Shown here: piece by piece, positions 57,190 to 64,000 of the stretch
Numbering within the stretch: position 1 is the stretch's first letter
How the letters are laid out: each line of letters begins with the position of its first letter
NCBI RefSeq assembly: GCF_004343305.1
Contig: NZ_SMAF01000002.1
Span: 142,137 to 206,136, forward strand
Source of the DNA: Pseudofulvimonas gallinarii
Lineage (GTDB): Bacteria > Pseudomonadota > Gammaproteobacteria > Xanthomonadales > UBA2363
Length of the DNA stretch: 64,000 nucleotides
Direction: 5' to 3'
Program-made: the position numbers and the translations under genes
Notes under the pieces: model-generated
The model's database searches: none
What the model was told of the DNA's origin: nothing
The model's input: the letters and a program-made list of their open reading frames with translations, nothing else

Positions 57190-58359
57190 TCAGTGCGCTG
57201 CGTCGGCGACACCGGTCGAGACAGTGCGGCCCCGTGCCATGCACGGCCATTCCACCAGTCGCCAGGCCAGTGCCGACACCGCCAATACCAGGGCCAGGTA
57301 TCCGGCCAGGACCCACAGCCAGCCGACGCTGTCCAGACCATCGGGAACACGCGACCACAAGGCCAGCAGAATGGGCAGGTGCGCCAGGTACAGGCTGTAA
57401 CTCCAGCGCCCGACGGCGGCCAGGCCCAGCCAGCGAAACCCGGCGAGCAGCCAGCGTGGCGGATACAACATAGCCAGCACCAGTAGACCGAACGCGAGCG
57501 CCAGGCCGCTGCGGGCAAACACCATGGCGCCGGCGTGATGCCAGAAGTCGCCCAGGTGCCGCTGCACGAAGGCGCAGGCGATGACGCAGGCCAGCACGGC
57601 CCATGGCAGCAGCCAATGCGCCCATCTGCGCAGCCGTTGCGGGTGTCGCAACGAAATCCACGCCGTTGCAATACCGGCCACAAACAGGTCAAGCATGCCC
57701 GGCAACTGCGTCGCCATGCGGAAGCGCACACCCGAATCCTCTGGCCACGCCAGGAATATCCAGGCCCGCCAGCCCCAGCACATCAACACACCGGCCAGCA
57801 GCAGCCAGGGCAAGGCCCTGGGCCGACGCAACCAGGGCGCCAGCAGCAGCATCAGCAGGTAGAACTGCCATTCCACCCCCAGCGTCCAGTACACGCCGTT
57901 GATACCACCGTGGTGGCCGGGAATCATGTGATGGATCAGCAGGACGTGGCTGGTGATCTGCCACCAGCCGGAGGCGCTCTCAAGCAGGTGCGACTGCGCC
58001 AGCACGATGATCAGCAACATCGACAGGTAATACGCCGGCAGAATGCGCCAGGCGCGGCGACGCATGAAGTGCGCGCCATCGAATCGCGCCGGCTGTATAA
58101 CCAACCGCCCGATGAAAAATCCACTGAGCACGAAGAACAGGTCGACACCAATCCAGCCATAGGGATTGGGCGGCCACAACAGCAGGTACTTGACCACCAC
58201 CGGCGACAGCTCGAACAGGTGGTAGGCGACGACCATCAGCGCCGCCAGTGCACGCAACGCATCCAGCGCCTCCAGGCGTACCGGCCAAACGCGAGCGCCG
58301 TTGCTGCGCGACGACTGCTCAGCAGACTGCACGCCGACAGTGGCGGCGTCGACGCTCAT
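57190..58359 (-). CDS. Acyltransferase 3 family membrane protein
   Basis: A 389-residue OafA/YrhL-type membrane acyltransferase with about ten helices. Signatures are RLEALDALRALAALMVVAYHLFEL and GVDLFFVLSGFFIGRL, FMRRRAWRILPAYYLS and the SYSLYLAHLPILL stretch. It probably O-acetylates a polysaccharide or lipid; the substrate is unknown. It overlaps the rlmB stop by ATGA, so it is translationally coupled to an rRNA-modifying gene. Confidence 0.88.
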   Translation of the reverse strand: MSVDAATVGVQSAEQSSRSNGARVWPVRLEALDALRALAALMVVAYHLFELSPVVVKYLLLWPPNPYGWIGVDLFFVLSGFFIGRLVIQPARFDGAHFMRRRAWRILPAYYLSMLLIIVLAQSHLLESASGWWQITSHVLLIHHMIPGHHGGINGVYWTLGVEWQFYLLMLLLAPWLRRPRALPWLLLAGVLMCWGWRAWIFLAWPEDSGVRFRMATQLPGMLDLFVAGIATAWISLRHPQRLRRWAHWLLPWAVLACVIACAFVQRHLGDFWHHAGAMVFARSGLALAFGLLVLAMLYPPRWLLAGFRWLGLAAVGRWSYSLYLAHLPILLALWSRVPDGLDSVGWLWVLAGYLALVLAVSALAWRLVEWPCMARGRTVSTGVADAAH

Positions 58360-59105
58360 GAAGCGTGCGTGCGCTGGCGGCGCGCTTCGAACAGGCAGAC
58401 GCCGGCGGCGACGGAAACGTTGAGGCTTTCCATGTTGTCGCTGATCGGGATGCGAGCGAGGAAGTCGCAGCGTTCGCCGGTGAGGCGACGCATGCCCTCG
58501 CCTTCGGCACCCATCACCAGCGCGGTCGGGCCACGCAGGTCGTGCGCGTACAGCGACCTGTCGGCTTCGCCGGCCAGCCCGACGATCCACACGCCGGCCT
58601 GCTTCAAGGTTTCCATCGAGCGCGCCAGATTGGTCACGCGCAGCAGCGGAACGATCTCGGCGCCGCCGGCCGCGGACTTCTTCGCGGCCACGTTGAGCGG
58701 CGCACTGCGGTCCTTGGGCACGATGACGGCCGTCGCATCGGCTGCGGCTGCCGAGCGCAGGCAGGCGCCGAGGTTGTGCGGATCGGTGACGCCATCGAGG
58801 ATCAGGAACAGCGCCGCGGCACCGGCGCCCTCGACCAGCGCTGGCAGGTCGCGTTCGTCCAGTGCCGGCTTTTCGCGCACGCGCGCCAGCACATCCTGGT
58901 GCCTGGCACCTTCGCCGAGGCGGTCCAGCGTGGCGCGCGGCGCGCGTTGAACGGCGATGCCGGCGCCGCGCGCCGCAGCGGCCAGCTCTTCGACACGGGC
59001 ATTCTTCGCTTCGCGCGCCACCATCAGTTCCAGCACAGAAGCCGGATCGTTGTCGACCACGGCCGCGACCGCATGGATGCCACCCATCCAGGACGTCGCG
59101 GACAT
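58356..59105 (-). CDS. rlmB: 23S rRNA (guanosine2251-2'-O)-methyltransferase RlmB
   Basis: A 249-residue SpoU/TrmH-class methyltransferase with MGGIHAVAAVV, the knot motifs LDGVTDPHNLGACLRSA, LVMGAEGEGMRRL and IPISDNMESLNVSVAAGV. Start ATG 59105 lies one base after the rnr stop. Together with rnr it forms the usual rnr-rlmB pair. Confidence 0.96.
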   Translation of the reverse strand: MSATSWMGGIHAVAAVVDNDPASVLELMVAREAKNARVEELAAAARGAGIAVQRAPRATLDRLGEGARHQDVLARVREKPALDERDLPALVEGAGAAALFLILDGVTDPHNLGACLRSAAAADATAVIVPKDRSAPLNVAAKKSAAGGAEIVPLLRVTNLARSMETLKQAGVWIVGLAGEADRSLYAHDLRGPTALVMGAEGEGMRRLTGERCDFLARIPISDNMESLNVSVAAGVCLFEARRQRTHAS

Positions 59106-59106
59106 G

Positions 59107-61674
59107 TCAGCGCGCCGCCTTGCGGGCGGCAGCGCGCGGGGTCGCCGCGGCGGTGTCCTCGACGAGGCGGAAGTCGATCTTCCGTTCCTCCAGGCTCGCG
59201 CGCAGCACCAGCACGTTGACGCGGTCACCCAGGCGGAAGCTGCGCCGGCGCCGCTCGCCGGTCAGCAGCTTGCGCACCGGATCGAAGTGGTAGTAGTCGT
59301 TGGGCAGCTGGGTAACGTGCACGAGGCCGTTGACGCGCGACTCGTCCAGCTCGACAAACAGTCCGAAGCTGGTCACGCCGCTGATCGTCCCCTCGAAGGT
59401 GCTGCCGACATGCTGTTCCATCCAGGCGCACTTGTAACGTTCGTCGACGTCGCGCTCGGCCTCTTCGGCACGACGCGAGTTCTCCGAGCAGTGCACCGCC
59501 AGCGCGGCGATGTCGTGGGCACCGTAATGGAAGTTCGACGGCTTGCCCCCATCGAGCACATGGCCGATCGCGCGGTGCACAAGCAGGTCCGCGTAGCGGC
59601 GGATCGGCGAGGTGAAGTGCGCGTAGGCGTCCAGCGCCAGGCCGAAGTGGCCGATGTTTTCCGGCTGGTAAACGGCCAGGCTCATCGAACGCAGCAGCAC
59701 CGACTCCAGCAGCGTGGCATCGGCGCGCTTGCGTACCTTCGTCAGCAGCCTGGCGTAGTCCAGCGGCGTGACGCTGGCGTGCGACGGCAGCATCATCCCG
59801 AACTCGGCCAGGAATTCCTGCAGCTCCTCGTACTTGCTTTCCGGCGGCCGGTCATGGACGCGGAACGGCGCCGGCATCTGCTTCTTCAGCAGGAACTTCG
59901 CCGCCTGGACATTGGCGGCGATCATGCATTCCTCGATCAGCTTGTGCGCGTCGTTGCGCTCGTAGGCACCCATCGATTCGACGCTGCCGTTCGGCGCCAG
60001 GCGGAAGCTGACTTCCGTCGACTCGAATTCCAGCGCGCCCCGTTGCGCGCGGCGGCGCGCGAACACACGGTAAAGCTTGAACAGGCGTCGCACCGGGTCC
60101 AGCACGTCACCCAGCTGCGCCTGCGCCTCGGCGTTGTCCTCGCCCACCGCCTGCCACACCTGCGTATAGGTCAGGCGCGCATGCGAACGCATGACGGCGC
60201 GATAGAACCTCGAGCCACTGACATTGCCATCGCGATCGACGCGCATCTCGCAGACCATGCACAGCCGGTCCACCTTGGGACGCAGGGAACAGATGCCGTT
60301 CGACAGCGTCTCCGGCAGCATCGGCACCACGAAGCCAGGGAAATAGACGCTGGTCGCGCGGTGGGTCGCCTCCCGGTCCAGCGGCGTGCCCGGCCGCACG
60401 TAGTTCGACACGTCGGCGATGGCGACGATCAGGCGGAAGCCTTCGCGGTCCTGCTCGCAATACACCGCGTCGTCGAAATCCTTGGCGTCCTCGCCGTCGA
60501 TGGTGACCAGCGGAAGATCGCGCAGGTCGACGCGTCCTTCAATGTCGGCCTGGCCGACTTCGAGCGAAGTCGCTTCCGCCTCGCGCAGCGTGTCAGCCGG
60601 CCACTCGTGCGGGATGCCATGGCTGTGGATCGCGGTTTCGACCACCAGGCTGGCGGTCAGGCGATCACCGAGCACGGTGAGGATGCGGCCCAGCGGCGGT
60701 CGCGTGCCCGACGGCGGCTCGACGATCTCGCAGACCACCAGCTGGCCGTTGCGTGCGTCGCCGCGATCCTGCACCGGAATCACGACATCCATGTGGATGC
60801 GGGCGTCGTCGGGATCGACCAGGCCGACACCACCGCGCTCGTTGTACACGCCGACCAGGCGCGTCGCGCGCCGTTCCAGCACTTCGACGATCACGCCTTC
60901 CCGGCGACCTCGGCGGTCGATGCCGGTGACGCCGACCATGACGCGGTCACCATGCAGCACGCGGCGCATCTGCGCCGGCGCCAGGAATATGTCGTCGCCA
61001 CCGGCGTCGGGACGCAGGAAGCCGAAACCGTCTTCCTTGCCCAGTACGGTGCCGGCGATCAGGTTGAGGCGATTTGCGACGCCGTAGCCTCCGCGGCGAT
61101 TCATGTGCAGCTGGCCGTCGCGCAGCATCGCGCCGAGACGCTTGGCGAGCGCTTCCTGGCGGTCCGGCGTGGTCAGCCCGAGGCCATTGGCGATATCCGC
61201 GGCGCCGAGCAGGCGACCCTCGCCCTCGAGGAAGGCGATGATGGCCTCGCGGCTGGGAATGGGATTGGCGTAGCGTTGGCGCTCGCGTTCGGCCTGCGGA
61301 TCGAACCAGCCGGCGTCCGGCATGGCCGGGGCACGCGAGCGCCGGGCAGCCGGCGCGGCGGCCGGCGTGTTGCGGGACGACTTCCGAGCCGTGGGTGCCG
61401 GCGGGGCGTCGTTGCGCATCACCTCCGGCATCCAGGGTGGCAACGTCGATTTCGCGCCGCGCTTTCCCTTCACGCCAGCTGGCGCCCCGGTTGCGACACC
61501 GGTCCCGACGGATCGACCGCCCTTGCCGGCCGGGCCTTTACCGGCCGTCGCGCCGGCGCCCTTCACCACCTTCGACGCCCTGCCCGAAGGCGCGGTGGGG
61601 ATGCCGCCGCCCTTGCTGGCGGCCCGCTGTGTCTTGTCGCGGCCTGCGCCGCCTGTTGCTTTTCGTTTTGTCAT
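59107..61674 (-). CDS. rnr: Ribonuclease R
   Basis: An 855-residue 3'-5' exoribonuclease. A long basic Gly/Ala/Lys/Arg/Pro-rich extension (about 1-125) precedes the HTH (PSREAIIAFLEGEGRL), cold-shock domains, the RNB catalytic domain with conserved aspartates in VTIDGEDAKDFDDAVY, and the S1 domain (GTISGVTSFGLFVEL). The C-terminal tail is short, unlike the Lys-rich tail of E. coli RNase R; the basic segment seems to be at the other end. Confidence 0.95.
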   Translation of the reverse strand: MTKRKATGGAGRDKTQRAASKGGGIPTAPSGRASKVVKGAGATAGKGPAGKGGRSVGTGVATGAPAGVKGKRGAKSTLPPWMPEVMRNDAPPAPTARKSSRNTPAAAPAARRSRAPAMPDAGWFDPQAERERQRYANPIPSREAIIAFLEGEGRLLGAADIANGLGLTTPDRQEALAKRLGAMLRDGQLHMNRRGGYGVANRLNLIAGTVLGKEDGFGFLRPDAGGDDIFLAPAQMRRVLHGDRVMVGVTGIDRRGRREGVIVEVLERRATRLVGVYNERGGVGLVDPDDARIHMDVVIPVQDRGDARNGQLVVCEIVEPPSGTRPPLGRILTVLGDRLTASLVVETAIHSHGIPHEWPADTLREAEATSLEVGQADIEGRVDLRDLPLVTIDGEDAKDFDDAVYCEQDREGFRLIVAIADVSNYVRPGTPLDREATHRATSVYFPGFVVPMLPETLSNGICSLRPKVDRLCMVCEMRVDRDGNVSGSRFYRAVMRSHARLTYTQVWQAVGEDNAEAQAQLGDVLDPVRRLFKLYRVFARRRAQRGALEFESTEVSFRLAPNGSVESMGAYERNDAHKLIEECMIAANVQAAKFLLKKQMPAPFRVHDRPPESKYEELQEFLAEFGMMLPSHASVTPLDYARLLTKVRKRADATLLESVLLRSMSLAVYQPENIGHFGLALDAYAHFTSPIRRYADLLVHRAIGHVLDGGKPSNFHYGAHDIAALAVHCSENSRRAEEAERDVDERYKCAWMEQHVGSTFEGTISGVTSFGLFVELDESRVNGLVHVTQLPNDYYHFDPVRKLLTGERRRRSFRLGDRVNVLVLRASLEERKIDFRLVEDTAAATPRAAARKAAR

Positions 61675-61738
61675 GGCGGGGATGGTACAGGGGCGGCCCC
61701 GTCCCGACCGGCCGGTCGGATTTCCTGTTCAATGTCCG

Positions 61739-61767
61739 TTGACAAGCCCGCGGCAAGTGCCTATTCT
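61739..61767 (+). promoter_or_regulatory. tRNA-Leu promoter
   Basis: TTGACA (61739-61744) and TATTCT (61762-61767) with exactly 17 bases between, followed by a GC-rich discriminator typical of stable-RNA promoters. Transcription would start about 20 bases upstream of the tRNA. Confidence 0.8.
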
Positions 61768-61796
61768 TTGCGGCTCGGCGCAAGCCGCGCTCACCT

Positions 61797-61881
<85 letters not shown>

Positions 61882-61928
61882 TGGCATTGACCGCCGATCC
61901 GGCCAGCAGCCCGAGCCGGCGCCAGAAG

Positions 61929-61950
61929 ACCCCGCGAAAGCGGGGTTTTT
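61929..61950 (+). terminator. tRNA-Leu terminator
   Basis: ACCCCGC / GCGGGGT with a GAAA loop followed by TTTTT. Confidence 0.9.
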
Positions 61951-62123
61951 CGTTTCCGGTGTCGATGCGTCGTCGGCGCGGCTGCGACGAGCGGCGACTG
62001 CGTACCGACCCGCACCGCGCTGCGCCCTTGTGGACGGGTAGCTTGCTGCCCGCTGCGACCGCCAGGCCGCTGCCAGCAGCCGCATGATGGGATTGCCGCG
62101 GCGAATGCGTAGTACTGCCTATC

Positions 62124-62138
62124 GGGCAAGTATTGCCC
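62124..62138. promoter_or_regulatory. Small inverted repeat upstream of the beta-helix gene
   Basis: GGGCAA-GTA-TTGCCC lies 19 bases before the GTG start and just upstream of the AGGAG. It could be an operator or a small leader hairpin. Confidence 0.35.
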
Positions 62139-62156
62139 CATATTCAGGAGACCGGC

Positions 62157-64000
62157 GTGCGCCGAACACATCTGCTTTCATCCGTACTGATTCTTGCCTT
62201 TGCCGGCACCGCCGCGGTCGAGGCCGCGACTTGCCGGGTGATGCCGACCGGCACCGGCAACGGCTCATCGTGGTCGTCGCCGATGGCCTTGCAGGCGGCG
62301 CTGGCCGCGTCGAACTGCGGCGAAATCTGGATCCGCGCCGGCCTGTACAAGCCGGTGCAACCAGCCAATCCGAGCAACCCGACCCAGGCCGAGCGTCGCA
62401 TCAGTTTCGTCATCCGTCCCGGCCTGCGCGTGTACGGCGGTTTCGCCGGCAATGAAACCCGCCGCGACCAGCGCGATCCGGCGCAGCACCTGAGCGTGCT
62501 TTCAGGCGACATCGACAACGACGACACCACCGATGCCAATGGCATCGTCACCGATCCGCAAGGGGTGCGTTTTTCCAACAGCTACCACGTGCTGTTGATG
62601 GACGGCGGCACCGCCGCCGGGCCGATCAACCGCGACACCGTACTCGATGGCGTGGTCATCACCGCCGGCCGCGGCAATGGCAGCTCGTCCGATCGGTTCA
62701 ATGTCGGCGGCGGCCTGTTCTGTCGCGCCACCAACAGCGGCCACCGATGCAGCCCGACGCTGCGCGACATCGTGTTCAGCGGCAACGTCGCCGGCTACGG
62801 TGCCGCGCTGTACAACCTGGGCATCACCGGCGGTGTCAGCCAGCCTCTGCTTCACCGCGTGCATTTCACCGCCAACCATGCCACCTCGTACGGCGGCGGG
62901 ATGGGCAATGACGGCAGCAATGCCGGTGACGCCAGCCCGGTACTGCGTGATGTGCGCTTTACCGGCAACCGCGCCGGCAGTTACGGCGGCGCCATCTACA
63001 GTGATGCCTCCGCCGGCGGCAAAGCCAGCGCCCTGATCGACCAGGTGCAGTTCAGCGGCAACAACGCGACCTACGGCGGCGCCATCTACAACGACTCCAC
63101 AGGCGGTGGCCAGGCACGCCCGGTCATTACCAACGCCACCTTCCAGGGCAACACGGCCAGCAATGACGGCGGCGCGATCTACAACCATGCGAGCAGCTCC
63201 GGCGATGGCCGGGCAACGCTGCGCCATGTCACGTTCAGCGGCAATACCGCGGCGCGCGGCGGCGCCATCGCCAATATCGGTGGCAGCAACAATCCGACCG
63301 GCGCCAACCCGACCCTGAGCAATGTCATCCTGTGGGGCAACCAGGCCAGCCAGCAGGGCGCGGAAATCCACAACCAGAACGCGCAGCCGGTCCTGCGCCA
63401 CAGCATCGTCGCCGGCGGCTGCCCGGCCGGAGCACAGTGCATCGGCGTGCTTGCCGGCAATCCGCTGCTGGGCGCGCTGGCCGACAACGGTGGCTGGTCA
63501 TGGACGATGAAGCCCGGCAACGGCAGCCCGGCGATCAATGCCGCCGCCGACGCCGACTGCCCGGTGATCGACCAGCGCGGTGTGCCGCGCGCGCAAGGCC
63601 TGCGCTGCGACATCGGCGCCTTCGAGGTCGAGGCGGCACCGTGCTACGTGCGCGCCAATGCCGGCGGCAGCAACAACGGCAGCAGCTGGACCAATGCCTA
63701 CACCAGCCTGCAGACGGCGCTGGCCAACAGCAGCTGCGGCGAGATCCGTGTCGCCCGCGGCGTCTACACGCCGACCAGTGGCAGCGACATCAACATCAGT
63801 TTCAATGTCCGTCCCGGGCAGCGCCTGTACGGCGGCTTCGCCGGCAACGAAACAACGCTGCAACAGCGTGACCCGGCGGCCAATCCGACCGTGCTGTCCG
63901 GCGACATCGGCGGCGACGACAGCACCGACGCGCATGGCATCGTGATCAGCACCGCCGATATCGTCGGCAGCAACAGCCATCGGGTAGTGTTGATGGACGG
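62157..64000 (+). CDS. Secreted Pmp-like beta-helix protein with internal duplication (partial)
   Basis: The frame opens at GTG 62157 (AGGAG six bases upstream) and is still open at the window end, giving at least 614 residues. A signal peptide (LLSSVLILAFAGTAAVEA) is followed by a pectin-lyase-fold region full of polymorphic-membrane-protein-type motifs: GGAIYN or GGAI repeated, and FSGN, FTGN, FQGN. The segment at about 26-150 (GTGNGSSW, ISFVIRPGLRVYGGFAGNE, HVLLMDG) recurs at about 496-614, so the protein contains a tandem duplication with a period near 470 residues. Function probably lies in surface binding; no enzyme motif is seen. Confidence 0.8.
   Translation, partial: MRRTHLLSSVLILAFAGTAAVEAATCRVMPTGTGNGSSWSSPMALQAALAASNCGEIWIRAGLYKPVQPANPSNPTQAERRISFVIRPGLRVYGGFAGNETRRDQRDPAQHLSVLSGDIDNDDTTDANGIVTDPQGVRFSNSYHVLLMDGGTAAGPINRDTVLDGVVITAGRGNGSSSDRFNVGGGLFCRATNSGHRCSPTLRDIVFSGNVAGYGAALYNLGITGGVSQPLLHRVHFTANHATSYGGGMGNDGSNAGDASPVLRDVRFTGNRAGSYGGAIYSDASAGGKASALIDQVQFSGNNATYGGAIYNDSTGGGQARPVITNATFQGNTASNDGGAIYNHASSSGDGRATLRHVTFSGNTAARGGAIANIGGSNNPTGANPTLSNVILWGNQASQQGAEIHNQNAQPVLRHSIVAGGCPAGAQCIGVLAGNPLLGALADNGGWSWTMKPGNGSPAINAAADADCPVIDQRGVPRAQGLRCDIGAFEVEAAPCYVRANAGGSNNGSSWTNAYTSLQTALANSSCGEIRVARGVYTPTSGSDINISFNVRPGQRLYGGFAGNETTLQQRDPAANPTVLSGDIGGDDSTDAHGIVISTADIVGSNSHRVVLMD

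Overview
The window is a stretch of chromosome from a high-GC gammaproteobacterium, most likely of the order Lysobacterales (Xanthomonadales), in a Dokdonella/Rhodanobacteraceae/Lysobacteraceae-like lineage. Three things point there: the gene order yebC-ruvC-ruvA / ruvB-ybgC-tolQRAB-pal-cpoB-queE-queC, the order rlmH-maf-rng-yhdP-tldD, and a group of secreted proteins ending in a short motif of the type I-F-x-x-G-F-E/Q. No phage, plasmid or CRISPR locus is visible. The placement is inference from gene content, not from a marker-gene comparison.

Layout. 1-9 kb: a leftward housekeeping run (marC, rlmH, maf, rng, yhdP, start of tldD, plus an SDR and grxD). 9-18 kb: rightward genes for superoxide dismutase, a CBS-domain membrane protein, an ExoD protein, a TPR/GT41 glycosyltransferase coupled to a TonB-dependent receptor, an SDR and the EF-P paralogue EfpL. 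18-30 kb: the leftward queC-queE-cpoB-pal-tolB-tolA-tolR-tolQ-ybgC-ruvB block and ruvA-ruvC-yebC. An opposite-strand gene for a secreted protein sits between ruvA and ruvB and splits the usual ruvCAB cluster. 30-35 kb: a lipase-like hydrolase, an ECF sigma factor with a coupled membrane protein, a secreted beta-helix protein and rsuA.

35.3-37.4 kb is a nested insertion-sequence scar: IS21 istA/istB debris, an orphan 69-bp piece of an IS3 element, a complete 1321-bp IS3-family element with matched inverted repeats and a likely -1 frameshift signal, and the truncated orfA of a second IS3-type element into which it jumped. 37.7-39.2 kb holds two small secreted proteins that look more A/T-rich than their surroundings, with a good sigma70-type promoter and a clear terminator.

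39.8-47 kb: proS, an H-NS-like protein, a fused threonine/serine exporter, a DMT transporter, tsaB and an octaheme cytochrome c. 47-62 kb: a large S8 protease with PA and DUF11 domains, a DUF1684 protein, mutL, RNase T, an FmdB zinc ribbon, a prolyl-oligopeptidase lipoprotein, an acyltransferase, rlmB, rnr and a tRNA-Leu. The window ends inside a large secreted beta-helix protein with GGAI/FxGN repeats and an internal duplication.

The strongest unexplained theme is a set of lineage-type secreted proteins (26195, 33062, 37778, 38313, 47364, 62157) scattered among housekeeping genes. Three of them share the I-F-x-x-G-F-E/Q tail, a candidate export, anchoring or processing signal. Several promoters (GCTAGACTCGC upstream of sodB and of the GT41 gene; TATCAT upstream of rnt) sit so close to the start codon that leaderless transcripts are likely.
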